Source: Anaerocolumna jejuensis DSM 15929 (GTDB taxonomy: Bacteria; Bacillota; Clostridia; Lachnospirales; Lachnospiraceae). Taken from it: 32,074 nucleotides of DNA. Each line of letters opens with the position of its first letter. Within the stretch, counting starts at the first letter, position 1. Where the stretch lies: positions 1-32,074 of the forward strand of contig NZ_FRAC01000045.1 in assembly GCF_900142215.1 (NCBI RefSeq), read 5' to 3'. This document shows, in pieces, positions 1 through 8,223 of this stretch. The notes below the pieces were generated by a model that was not told the DNA's origin, made no database searches, and saw nothing but the letters and a program-made list of their open reading frames with translations. The translations under genes and the position numbers were made by a program.

Positions 1-4
1 CTAT

Positions 5-140
5 GGAAAGGTATTAGAAGTCCTTTTCTCTGAAGATTTTGTGCTATATTATCAAACAGATTGTTTGAGCGTAGCGAGTTATCTGTTTGATAATATGTCC
101 AGCACAAAATATTCAGAGAATTAGGACTTCTTATACCTTG
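5..140. repeat. Long imperfect hairpin downstream of nanE
   Basis: Bases 5-61 and 81-140 are imperfect inverted repeats of nearly 60 bases around a loop of about 19 bases. The inner block ATTATCAAACAGAT pairs exactly, and the arms carry a few mismatches and small bulges. It lies just beyond the end of the nanE operon. It could act as a transcription end or mRNA-stabilising structure, or be a MITE-like palindromic element. No T-run typical of an intrinsic terminator follows on the minus strand. Bases 141-216 show nothing else clear. Confidence 0.75.
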
Positions 141-216
141 GAATCGAAGCATGAGTCTTTCTGGTTTGTACAAATTGCCGTCCCCTTTTGAAAGCCCCTC
201 CCTTTGCCCCCCCAAA

Positions 217-906
217 TCATGAAATAGCTTTTACATACCTTGCTGTGATTTCTCTTGGCCTGGTAATTGCTGAACCTATAACCACAGCATGAACCTTTTC
301 TTTCACCACCAGTTTTAAATCCTGCAGCTCCCAGATACCGCCCTCCGCAATCAGCGGCACATTCAGGGCATCCCCCAGCCGCTTGATCATGGTATGATTG
401 GGCAAACTGACTCCCTTGGTATCTTCCGTATATCCGCTCATAGTAGTTCCTACGATATCAAAGCCGATTTCCTGTGCATGCATGCCTTCCTCAAAGGTTG
501 CACAATCCGCCATAAACAATTGATCTGGATACTTTTTTCTTATTTTTCCAAAAAATTCATCCAGTGACATGCCGCCAGGGCGTACTCGGTTGGTGGCATC
601 CAGGGCAATAATTTCAGAATTTACCTCGATTAACTCCTCCACTTCCTTTTCTGTCGGCGTAATGTAGATAGGAGAATCGGGATAATCCACCTTATACAAG
701 GCAATGATGGGTAAATCCACCGCCTTCTTTATTTCCCTGATATCCTCTGGCGTATTGGCACGGATTCCTGCAGCGCCGCCTTCCTTCGCCGCAAAGGCCA
801 TTCTTGACATAATATAGGAACTATACAGGGGCTCCGTCTTCAGAGCCTGGCAGGATACGATTAATCCGCCTTTAATTTTTTGTAGTATTTGTTCGTTTCT
901 GCTCAC
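217..906 (-). CDS. nanE: N-acetylmannosamine-6-phosphate 2-epimerase (NanE)
   Basis: This cytosolic TIM-barrel enzyme converts ManNAc-6-P to GlcNAc-6-P, feeding amino-sugar catabolism. The protein is about 229 aa, normal for NanE. Family landmarks are GGLIVSCQAL near the N terminus, ALYKVDYPDSPIYITPT (K72, the likely catalytic lysine), DIVGTTMSGYT, and PLIAEGGI (E188, the likely catalytic glutamate). Two GTG starts are possible. The one at 915 overlaps the upstream PHP gene's stop (GTGA), but its SD-like AAGGAAGG is too close. The GTG at 906 has that sequence 8 nt upstream, so I chose it. It is the last gene of the minus-strand sugar operon. No NanA lyase is present here, so the ManNAc-6-P more likely comes from a ManNAc kinase than from sialic acid. 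Confidence 0.93.
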   Translation of the reverse strand: MSRNEQILQKIKGGLIVSCQALKTEPLYSSYIMSRMAFAAKEGGAAGIRANTPEDIREIKKAVDLPIIALYKVDYPDSPIYITPTEKEVEELIEVNSEIIALDATNRVRPGGMSLDEFFGKIRKKYPDQLFMADCATFEEGMHAQEIGFDIVGTTMSGYTEDTKGVSLPNHTMIKRLGDALNVPLIAEGGIWELQDLKLVVKEKVHAVVIGSAITRPREITARYVKAIS

Positions 907-911
907 TGTTA

Positions 912-1895
912 TCACCTTCCTTGGTGTTCTATATAGATTGGGTTAGTCCATGCTTTTTTCCCAAATAAATCTCTGCACTCTGCTCTGATATAATTTTCAT
1001 TTCCCGTAAGGGTAAAGGCTGCCTCCTGCAGCAAATTATTATCGGATTTTGCTACAAATGAAGTTCCTGCTCCCACAAATCCATCTGCTATAAAATTAAT
1101 TCTTTCCGATGCACTGCACGTAATATATGCTTTTCCGTCTTTGATTCCCCAGCTGTATATTTCAGGGCCGGAGGAGGAATAGTAATTTCCTGAAAGGATT
1201 GCATCAACGATATCATCATGGGTCAGAGCTTTTGCCTTTACAACGATATACCCGCCGAATGCATCATCAAAATCGCCTGCATTGTGGTTATCGTCGGAAG
1301 CATCTGCCAGAACCTGCCTTCCTTTCCTGAGCATGACATCCCAATAAGTTGTGTCATACCCTGTTTCACTTTCATTTTGCGTATTATAATTAAAAATCTC
1401 CAGTATCTCAAAATCTTCTGTGATAAACTCTTCTGCATCCACTCTGGACCATATTGGATGATTGTAAGTAACAAAGCATCCCCTGCTGTGTAATTCCTTT
1501 GCCATATCGGAAGCGGCCTTTGCACCGTCCCATTTTCCATAATAGACAAAGGGTCCTACTGCCTCCCTGTGTTTGTAGTGTTTCTCTGCTTTTTCCTGCA
1601 TTGCCCTGCTGCCTAAAACTCCATTCATATGATGGACCTTTTTACAAATGTTGTTTGCGTCAAAAAGAACAGCAGCTGCTTCTACTCCGGGAAGAATAAG
1701 AAAATCTTCTTCGCCAAGCTTCTCCCTGTAATCGGTATATAAGTTATGGTCACTGATACATAAAAAGGAATATCCCTGCTTCTTGAATTCCTTTACGGCT
1801 TCCTGCGGTGTGAAATTTCCGTCGGAATTTGTTGTATGGCTATGCAGGTTTCCTTTATGCCAGTTTCCACTCTTTGAAAAACCATCCACGTTCAC
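912..1895 (-). CDS. PHP-domain metal-dependent hydrolase, CehA/McbA type
   Basis: A 327-aa cytosolic protein with the PHP (polymerase and histidinol phosphatase) fold. Metal-ligand motifs are visible: HSH at residues 18-20, SDHN at 48-51, E72 after LPG, YNHPIW in the middle, and a later DDNHN. The CehA/McbA branch of PHP proteins includes phosphoesterases and ester or carbamate hydrolases, so the exact reaction cannot be read from sequence. No signal peptide is seen. A TTG at 1898 is possible, but the GGGAG ribosome site is better placed (6 nt) for the GTG at 1895. Its stop overlaps or nearly abuts the start of nanE, which suggests translational coupling. In context it may remove a phosphate or ester substituent from an imported sugar, which is inference. 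Confidence 0.85.
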   Translation of the reverse strand: MNVDGFSKSGNWHKGNLHSHTTNSDGNFTPQEAVKEFKKQGYSFLCISDHNLYTDYREKLGEEDFLILPGVEAAAVLFDANNICKKVHHMNGVLGSRAMQEKAEKHYKHREAVGPFVYYGKWDGAKAASDMAKELHSRGCFVTYNHPIWSRVDAEEFITEDFEILEIFNYNTQNESETGYDTTYWDVMLRKGRQVLADASDDNHNAGDFDDAFGGYIVVKAKALTHDDIVDAILSGNYYSSSGPEIYSWGIKDGKAYITCSASERINFIADGFVGAGTSFVAKSDNNLLQEAAFTLTGNENYIRAECRDLFGKKAWTNPIYIEHQGR

Positions 1896-1919
1896 CAAAA
1901 TCTCCCCCCTCTTTTCAGC

Positions 1920-3425
1920 TTATTGGTTGTATGAATAAGAAGCATCAATTCCGACTTCAAACATTCTGCTCCAGGGCATCCATACCTTATCCAAAGAAAT
2001 GGCGGCATTAATAGACGAAAGGTAGCTTTCCATATACAATTGTAATTCTTCCTTCACTCTTTTGCTGATTACCCCATCTCTTTCTTTAATATCAAAGTAA
2101 TTCATTCCATATTTATATAAATCACTTGTAATATTCTTTCTTACAACAGAACAATAGCCCACGTCTTCAATATATCTTTCAGCCAAAAAGCGCATATGCC
2201 CTGCTGTTTTTCCATAATGCCAGCAGTCGACCCCTTCTGCAATAGCCGTTCCAAGTGTATTTGCGGAGGTATTCCAGCCGGCATACCCAGCCACTTTATC
2301 AAGAAGGCGGTTCTGGTTCAGAAGCTGAATCAGCTGGAGTTCTCCTCCATTTGCATAGGCATTGTCCGCTATTGTTACGATTCTGCCCTCTGCGATTCTC
2401 ATCTTTATAAAATCAATCAATTCCGGAATATTCCGCTCTACGCAGTATCCTTTTGATATAAAGGGCTGTGCTTCCGCTTCCGCCATCTTATCGGAAGGAG
2501 CTGTGACAGCAAGAATGATATCGGAATTTTCATAGGAATCCGTCAGCTGGCATCCTGCGGAAAGTATCTGATACTTAATTGTCGTTTCCAGTGAATTACC
2601 TTCATATAACGGCAATATTGCCTTTGATGCCTCACTTGCATATTTTACGTAAACCTTGGGCTTTTTCTTGTAAATCGTATTAACCATTCTTGACAGCAGC
2701 GTCATTGCTACCTCATCCGCTCCCGGATACATGAGAATCCGGTCCATTAACCCCTCTTCTGCAATCTTAATGCGGACTGCTTCCTGGTCCATTGCCGCAT
2801 ATCCATAAGCAGCGGAATCATCCTGGGGTATCACAAGGGAGTCAAGCCAGCCCTGCTTTACATAATCTATCATTAGATAGTTGCATTCCCGGTTGCATTC
2901 TCTTCTTGATACATAATCGTTAAGCTTTTCCCTGTCGATTTGGCTTAAGATGTTTTTTAAATCTTCCCCGTCGCAAATGCCGAGGCGGTTCCTATGAATA
3001 ACATCCCCTGCCTTATGTATCATTTTTCCATAGGTTTCATAGTAATCCGGCTCTTCGTCATCGCTGGAATAATCGGGGCAGCGCATAATTACCTGGAATG
3101 CATAGATTAAGAGCCTGGGATTCTCTTTTTTTAAGGTCTTCACCAATGCTGCCAATTCTTTCAGTTCATCTGCTTGTGCATAATGGATTCTTGATGGTAT
3201 CAAGCCGCCGTAAAGCATCATGTCCACGGAAAGCACCAGGCCGTCTGCATTCCTGCATTCAGTCTTTAAAAATTCCGCTATCTTTCCTACATCTGCCGGC
3301 TGTTTTTTATTTCCTAGGCTTTTCGGAAGCACGATATCAATATCATCATGTGCAAACAAACGATTTGGGAAAATATAATTACAAGGCCTCTCATCTAATG
3401 GGAGTAATACAATTTTCTTTTTCAT
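1920..3425 (-). CDS. DUF4127 family protein
   Basis: A 501-aa protein that starts with the family hallmark LPLDERPCN (residues 7-15). I recognise it as DUF4127, a family of full-length proteins of about 500 aa with no established reaction. It has no signal peptide or membrane segment, so it should be cytosolic. Conserved-looking polar patches include LSVDMMLYGGLIPSR, IMRCPDYSSDDEEPDYY, QDDSAAYG, YPGADEVA and the ADNAYANGGE stretch. These asparagine, aspartate and glutamate clusters suggest an enzyme active site, possibly metal-using. The ATG at 3425 follows AGAGGTAAAAGGT. It sits between the GHL10-like gene and the PHP hydrolase on one strand, in a sugar operon. A role in breaking down an unusual sugar or its substituent is inference. 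Confidence 0.88.
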   Translation of the reverse strand: MKKKIVLLPLDERPCNYIFPNRLFAHDDIDIVLPKSLGNKKQPADVGKIAEFLKTECRNADGLVLSVDMMLYGGLIPSRIHYAQADELKELAALVKTLKKENPRLLIYAFQVIMRCPDYSSDDEEPDYYETYGKMIHKAGDVIHRNRLGICDGEDLKNILSQIDREKLNDYVSRRECNRECNYLMIDYVKQGWLDSLVIPQDDSAAYGYAAMDQEAVRIKIAEEGLMDRILMYPGADEVAMTLLSRMVNTIYKKKPKVYVKYASEASKAILPLYEGNSLETTIKYQILSAGCQLTDSYENSDIILAVTAPSDKMAEAEAQPFISKGYCVERNIPELIDFIKMRIAEGRIVTIADNAYANGGELQLIQLLNQNRLLDKVAGYAGWNTSANTLGTAIAEGVDCWHYGKTAGHMRFLAERYIEDVGYCSVVRKNITSDLYKYGMNYFDIKERDGVISKRVKEELQLYMESYLSSINAAISLDKVWMPWSRMFEVGIDASYSYNQ

Positions 3426-3514
3426 ACCTTTTACCTCTGCTTCAAAATTTCATGCCACATACCCATATTAACATTCATCGGTTTAAAATTAAAACAATTT
3501 AATTCCAAATCCTT

Positions 3515-4735
3515 CTAGTTGTTTATGGATACATACCTCCACCAATCGTTTTCTACCAAATAGGATAAGTCAAACAGCATACAGCCGGAAGATGTCTGAA
3601 AGCACATGTTTACCGCTTCCGTCATAGCTCCCAGGCTGTCACGGTACTGGGCTAAGAATAAGCTGCCCACCACCGGAACAGCATTCCTTGTAACCTGACT
3701 GGCTATTCTTCCCGAACCCTCTACGCTGTACCAGTAAGCCGGCTGGTCTGCCTCCTTTGCCTCCTGCTCTGTCACATAGGAATAATAGAACCCAGACATT
3801 AAACCATCCAGCTGCTCTGCATATCCGGTTTTCCTGTATTTTTCCGTGTCCACCCACGGATATTCTAATGTATCATAATTTCTTGATGCCCAGTTTGCCC
3901 CAACCTGGTAATATAACGGGTACCAGGACCCTGTGTAGTCCCAGAATTCTATCTTTCCGGGCTGTGCGTCTACAAGCCTTCTTACCTTTTCTATAAAGCT
4001 GCTTATGATGCCTGCCCGGAAGGTCAGAAATTCTCCGAACAGGCTTCCATACTCAATTTCCTGCTTTCCGTCCTTCTCCCTGAAACGGTAAATATCTTCC
4101 GGCCAGTTATGTTCCCTGCCGATATACTGCTCCCATTTCTTCTTTGTAACAGGACTGAAATCCGAGCCCAAGCCTACAAAGCGGACACGGTCCAGGGTGA
4201 TGCCGTCAATTTCATAATTAGTCATTATCTCCTTTAACAGGGACAACTCGTATTCACGTACTTCATCATTTGCCGGATTGACGAACAGCTCCTGGAAATC
4301 ATCGATACTGCCTTCTGTTCGTATGGCAGCTTTCTCTGATATGGGCTGAATCACCATTTCATTTGCATCATTGATGCCATATACAGAAGTCTGCCAGGCT
4401 GTATTCCGGTACGCTGGCATGTTAGGATGGGGGTTTTCCTTCCTTCCCTCTGCAAAGACATCAACGGAAGCATAAAACTTCATTCCAAGGCTGTGAACAG
4501 TTTCGAGACATTCCACAAGATAATCCTTTGCTTCAAAGGCTCCATCATATTCCGAGTAATGAGGTGCTATCTTACTTTCATATATTGCAAAGCCCGTGGT
4601 ATCCTTTACACTTAAAATTACTGCACCAATCCCTGCATTCCTGCATTTTTCCATCGCCTGGCGGAATTTACCGGCATCTGTAATGGTTCTTTTATTGGCT
4701 TCAATCTCTATCCAAATATAATAATTTGAGTTCAT
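3515..4735 (-). CDS. GHL10-like putative glycoside hydrolase (TIM barrel)
   Basis: A 406-aa protein without signal peptide. The block NPANDEVREY (153-162), then NYEIDGITLDRVRF with D182, matches the GHL10/DUF187 style of TIM-barrel glycosidase, where that aspartate is a candidate catalytic residue. KFYASVDVFAEG (86-97) fits an earlier barrel strand. A known GHL10 member, E. coli DigH (YddW), cleaves stem-peptide-free peptidoglycan strands, but that enzyme is envelope-located and this one looks cytosolic. The start at 4735 follows GGAGGTAGGT; an ATG 21 bases upstream has no such site. About 315 bases of repeats separate it from the permease gene upstream. It probably cleaves an imported oligosaccharide, with unknown linkage. 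Confidence 0.72.
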   Translation of the reverse strand: MNSNYYIWIEIEANKRTITDAGKFRQAMEKCRNAGIGAVILSVKDTTGFAIYESKIAPHYSEYDGAFEAKDYLVECLETVHSLGMKFYASVDVFAEGRKENPHPNMPAYRNTAWQTSVYGINDANEMVIQPISEKAAIRTEGSIDDFQELFVNPANDEVREYELSLLKEIMTNYEIDGITLDRVRFVGLGSDFSPVTKKKWEQYIGREHNWPEDIYRFREKDGKQEIEYGSLFGEFLTFRAGIISSFIEKVRRLVDAQPGKIEFWDYTGSWYPLYYQVGANWASRNYDTLEYPWVDTEKYRKTGYAEQLDGLMSGFYYSYVTEQEAKEADQPAYWYSVEGSGRIASQVTRNAVPVVGSLFLAQYRDSLGAMTEAVNMCFQTSSGCMLFDLSYLVENDWWRYVSINN

Positions 4736-4780
4736 ACCTACCTCCGTGCACCTCAAGTTTATATTAAGGATTTCACACTA

Positions 4781-4866
4781 GCTCCCATTGCATGCCGCAT
4801 CTGCTTGCAGATGTGGCACTGCCGCCAATCAGGGTGTGAATTATGCTTTTCAATAATTCACACTAA
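4781..4866. repeat. Two-hairpin intergenic repeat, family R2, copy 1
   Basis: The unit holds a GC-rich hairpin (4794-4803 with 4808-4817, 10 bp including one wobble, loop CTTG) followed by an AT-rich hairpin (4834-4844 with 4853-4863, 11 bp). A second copy lies at 15709-15790. It sits inside the sugar operon between a permease and the GHL10-like gene, so it will be part of the transcript and may set RNA ends or stability. Confidence 0.85.
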
Positions 4867-4870
4867 CTAT

Positions 4871-5054
4871 CATGCCCTCCCAACGCGCCGCAAGATTGGG
4901 CCGAGGATTTCGCAGGCGCAATCTTGTGTTTGAAAATTGCTTTTTCATTTTCAAACTTAGCCGCCATGCCCTCCCAACGCGCTGCAAGATTGGGCCGAGG
5001 ATTTCGCAGGCGCAATCTTGTGTTTGAAAATTGCTTTTTAATTTTCAAACTTAG
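4871..5054. repeat. Tandem pair of two-hairpin repeats, family R1
   Basis: Two units of 94 bases start at 4871 and 4965 and are almost identical. Each contains a hairpin with arms CAAGATTG and CAATCTTG, then a 10-bp AT-rich hairpin (unit 1: 4928-4937 with 4947-4956). A third copy lies at the right edge (31980-32074). The unit at 4965 runs into the stop codon (5051-5053) of the permease gene. With the R2 copy next to it, the 4736-5050 gap is almost wholly repeat. Confidence 0.9.
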
Positions 5055-5878
5055 CCCTTTACAGCACCACTAATGGCTTCGATATAATTTTTCTGACATA
5101 GCAGGAATACGATAATAATCGGGATTATTGATATAACGGTTCCCGCGGCGATATAGCCGAATTTGTAGTTAAAGCTGCCGTTAAGATACTGCAATGCCGT
5201 TGCCAGGGGATACTTCTTGGGATCCTGCAATACAATGATGGGCCACAGGAATTCATTCCATCTGCCGATAAAGTCAAAGATTACAATGGTACTGATGGAT
5301 GGCATGATACCGGGCATCATAATCTGCCACCAGATTCTGGTTTCTTTTGCCCCGTCGATTCTGGCTGCCTCTATCATTTCCTTTGGTATTCCCATATAGG
5401 ACTGCCGTAACAGGATAATACTGAACACTTTAACGGAACCTGGTAAAATAACACCGACCAGGGAGTTCAGCAAATGAACTTTGCTGATAATTAAATAGTT
5501 GATAATCATACCCGCTGCTGCCGGGATAATCATGGAAGAAATCAATGCTCCCATAATGAATTTTTTCCCCTTAAACTCCATACAGGCCAGAGGATAAGCA
5601 CAAAGAGCTGCAAAAACAACATCCATTGCAATGGAGCTGACTGTAATTACCAGGGTATTTCCTATATATTTCGGAACTGATAAAAATTCAAAAACTCCGG
5701 TATAATTTGACAAGGTAGGGTTCGATACAAAAATGTTCAAGTCATAAATATTCTGACCTGTTTTAAAGGAAGTAGAAAGCATCCATATAAAGGGACCTGC
5801 ACATATACAGGAAATCAAAATCAGACCTATGTATGTGAGTGTCGTATTTACTATTTTTTTTCTTTTCTTAATCACCAT
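5051..5878 (-). CDS. Carbohydrate ABC importer permease, MalG type
   Basis: A 275-aa inner-membrane permease with six predicted membrane segments. The EAA loop that contacts the ATPase is visible as EMIEAARIDGAKETRIWWQIMMPGIMP, typical of MalG-like CUT1 permeases. It forms a heterodimer with the MalF-type protein encoded just upstream. Its ATG at 5878 lies inside the end of that gene (overlap 5868-5878) and has a GGAGGAGG site 8 nt upstream, so the two are translationally coupled. Its stop codon lies within the edge of an R1 repeat. No ATPase gene is in the window; CUT1 systems in Firmicutes often share an MsmK-type ATPase. Confidence 0.93.
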   Translation of the reverse strand: MVIKKRKKIVNTTLTYIGLILISCICAGPFIWMLSTSFKTGQNIYDLNIFVSNPTLSNYTGVFEFLSVPKYIGNTLVITVSSIAMDVVFAALCAYPLACMEFKGKKFIMGALISSMIIPAAAGMIINYLIISKVHLLNSLVGVILPGSVKVFSIILLRQSYMGIPKEMIEAARIDGAKETRIWWQIMMPGIMPSISTIVIFDFIGRWNEFLWPIIVLQDPKKYPLATALQYLNGSFNYKFGYIAAGTVISIIPIIIVFLLCQKNYIEAISGAVKG

Positions 5879-6752
5879 ATGTCATGCCTCCTCCTTTTTT
5901 ACCGTAAACAAAAACTATAATACTGAGAAGTGAAGTGATAACTGCCTGAACAGCACCAATGGCAGCGGAATAACCGAATTCAAAATCGGTAAATGCCTTC
6001 GTGTAGGAATAGTAATTCATAACCAGTGTGGCATTGTAAGGTCCGCCTTTGGTTAGTACATATACGACATCAAATACTCCGACTGCTGATATTACTGAGT
6101 TAAGAGAACAGAACCAGATATATGGCTTTAACATAGGCATTTTTATTTTAACCAGGGTCTGAAACTTATTTGCTCCATCTACAATTGCTGCTTCTTCCAA
6201 TTCCGGCGGAACTGATTGAAGCCCTGCTAAATAAAGCATCATAAAGTAGCCAAGTCCCTGCCATATGGTAATGAACATTATGCATAGCATTGCAGTCTTT
6301 CCATCGGACAGAAAGCCTAATGGACTTTTTATAATACCTGCATCTACTAATACAGTATTGATCACACCGCTGGGATCAAATAAAAATCCCCAGATAATAG
6401 ACACTGCAACCATTGAAGTAATTACCGGAATATATATCAAAGTACGGAATATTGCCATTCCCTTTAATTTTCTATTTACAAGTAAAGCTAAAAGTATGGA
6501 TAATATTTGTATAACAGGTACTACTGCGACAAATACAATAGAGTTCTTAATCGATATCCAGAATTCCGGATCACTAAATGCACGTTTAAAATTATCCAAG
6601 CCGATAAACTTGGTTTTTCCCAATACAGAATAGTCAAAAAACATTAATGGTAAACTTCCGATAATCGGAACGAAAACAAAGACAATTATCATGAAAAGTG
6701 CCGGTGCCATAAATAGATATGCTTTTATAGTTTGCCTGGTCTTTACTTTCAT
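5868..6752 (-). CDS. Carbohydrate ABC importer permease, MalF type
   Basis: A 294-aa inner-membrane permease with about six membrane segments. The EAA loop reads ELEEAAIVDGANKFQTLVKIKMP, as in CUT1 sugar importers. I start it at the ATG at 6752, which has GGGAGG 5 nt upstream. The frame stays open to 6833 but that extension would run through a 12-bp hairpin and has no good ribosome site. It follows the binding-protein gene by 87 bases and overlaps the MalG-type gene. The two permeases should form the channel that takes up the oligosaccharide captured by the lipoprotein. Confidence 0.93.
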   Translation of the reverse strand: MKVKTRQTIKAYLFMAPALFMIIVFVFVPIIGSLPLMFFDYSVLGKTKFIGLDNFKRAFSDPEFWISIKNSIVFVAVVPVIQILSILLALLVNRKLKGMAIFRTLIYIPVITSMVAVSIIWGFLFDPSGVINTVLVDAGIIKSPLGFLSDGKTAMLCIMFITIWQGLGYFMMLYLAGLQSVPPELEEAAIVDGANKFQTLVKIKMPMLKPYIWFCSLNSVISAVGVFDVVYVLTKGGPYNATLVMNYYSYTKAFTDFEFGYSAAIGAVQAVITSLLSIIVFVYGKKGGGMTYGD

Positions 6753-6772
6753 AAATACCTCCCTTTTTATTG

Positions 6773-6805
6773 GGAGTATTCCCGAAGCATTTCCGGGAAT
6801 ACTCC
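6773..6805 (-). promoter_or_regulatory. Intra-operon hairpin between binding protein and permeases
   Basis: Bases 6773-6784 and 6794-6805 form a perfect 12-bp stem (GGAGTATTCCCG and complement) with a 9-base loop. It lies right after the binding-protein stop and before the permease ribosome site. In malE-malF-like operons such stems protect or truncate the mRNA so the binding protein is made in excess. That role here is inference. It lacks a clear U-tract, so full termination is less likely. Confidence 0.7.
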
Positions 6806-6839
6806 TGACCTCCTTGAACCCGAGGTACTTCATTATAAA

Positions 6840-8162
6840 TTACTTCTGTAAAATAGAATTAACAGCTTTTTCCTGCTTATCCAGTGCAGACTGAATATCA
6901 CCATTGCTGGTAATAACTGCTTCATACACTTTATTTACAGCGCCCGAGATTTCTCCCTGGCCTTCCATGCCTAAAGAATAGTCCATGGATTTCTTGCTTA
7001 CATCTACTGACATCTTTCTGGCGATACCTTCTAAGGTTGAGGTGTCAGAAACGAAATAATCATTTTCCATTGCAGCTTTTGTGGAAGGGAATATAGCAAC
7101 TTCCTTACAGAAAGCCAGCTGGCTTGCATCATTTGTAATATAGGCTGCAAATTTAATAGCTTCCTGATGGTTCTTGCTGGCTTCCGGTACAACAAGATTC
7201 ATAAGTGCATTCTGGCTTAATCCGGTTTTGCCTGTAAGAGGTTCAGCAATACCAATGTTCTTATAAACATCCGGAGCTTCGTCCTTGATTCTTGATAAAG
7301 TAGAACCGGTAGAGCTGATGATTGCTAATTTGCCTGTCTCAAATAATTTTAATTCATTATCCCACTTGCCCCAGTTTGTCTTAGGCAGATAGTCGGCATC
7401 TGTCATTGTTTTGTAGTTCTGTAATAATGCAGCGGTATCAGGTGTATTAAAAGCAGCTTTGGTCTTATCATCACTTAAGATGGGGATACCTTCCTGGAAC
7501 AACATGTTGAAGAATTCGGAAGGATTATAAAGGTAAGCTCCAGTAGCGTCTTTCATCTTCTTTGCCATGTCAAAGGAAGCCTGATAGTTGGAAGGTATTT
7601 CTGTTATACCTGCTTTGTTGAATAATTCCTTATTGTAGAACATGATACTTGGTGACGCATACCAGGGAAATGCATATACGGAATCACCGATTTTTGCAGA
7701 GTCATATAAGCTTTCTACATAGATGTTCTTCTGATCCTCTGTTGCTTCTTTGTTCAGATCAGTCAGGGCACCTTTTCCGGCAAGTGTTAAAGCCATCTGT
7801 GTATTTAAGTTAACGACATCCGGGGAAGTACCGCCGGCAGCAGCTGTTACTAATTTCTCCTGAATAGCATCGTAGGGTAAATCGGTCCAGTTAACTGTTA
7901 CATTGGGATTTTCTTTTTCATACTCTTTGATCAAGCCGTTAAAGAAATCTGTAAATGTCGGCTGGAGTGAAATAGTCCAGAACTCGATTGTAACAGGCTT
8001 TGCTGCTTCCGTAGGTTCTGTTGTAGCCTTTGTCTGATCCTCTGTTTGATTTCCTGTCTGATTTCCTGCTGAAGTATCCTCTTTTGCCTTATTGCTTCCG
8101 CAGCCATACAGCATAGTAAGTGAAAGAACAAATACCAGGCATAAGCTAATTACTTTTTTCAT
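6840..8162 (-). CDS. Sugar ABC importer substrate-binding lipoprotein
   Basis: A 440-aa extracellular solute-binding protein (SBP_bac_1 type). It has a lipoprotein signal, MKKVISLCLV followed by a hydrophobic stretch, and the lipobox LYGC with C21 as lipidation site. A Thr/Glu/Gln-rich linker (about 25-55) is followed by the binding domain beginning at VTIEFWTIS. Typical late motifs are present, such as the segment around GLSQNALMNLVVPEASKNHQEAIKFAAYI. AGGAGG sits 8 nt before the ATG. It is the only protein of the sugar locus with an export signal, so it defines what enters the cell. The ligand is unknown; a HexNAc-containing oligosaccharide fits the adjacent hexosaminidase. Confidence 0.94.
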   Translation of the reverse strand: MKKVISLCLVFVLSLTMLYGCGSNKAKEDTSAGNQTGNQTEDQTKATTEPTEAAKPVTIEFWTISLQPTFTDFFNGLIKEYEKENPNVTVNWTDLPYDAIQEKLVTAAAGGTSPDVVNLNTQMALTLAGKGALTDLNKEATEDQKNIYVESLYDSAKIGDSVYAFPWYASPSIMFYNKELFNKAGITEIPSNYQASFDMAKKMKDATGAYLYNPSEFFNMLFQEGIPILSDDKTKAAFNTPDTAALLQNYKTMTDADYLPKTNWGKWDNELKLFETGKLAIISSTGSTLSRIKDEAPDVYKNIGIAEPLTGKTGLSQNALMNLVVPEASKNHQEAIKFAAYITNDASQLAFCKEVAIFPSTKAAMENDYFVSDTSTLEGIARKMSVDVSKKSMDYSLGMEGQGEISGAVNKVYEAVITSNGDIQSALDKQEKAVNSILQK

Positions 8163-8223
8163 ATAATTATCCTCCTTTAATTTAAAATATTTATAACAAG
8201 CAGTTCCTCTGCTCCGTTATCCT

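Noticed and set aside
1238..1549. 103-residue frame inside the PHP gene
   Set aside because: It lies on the same strand in another frame fully inside a well-supported gene with clear motifs.
4863..5048. Open frame of 61 residues between permease and GHL10-like gene
   Set aside because: It is simply the translation of the tandem R1 repeat, with internally repeated peptide and no ribosome site.
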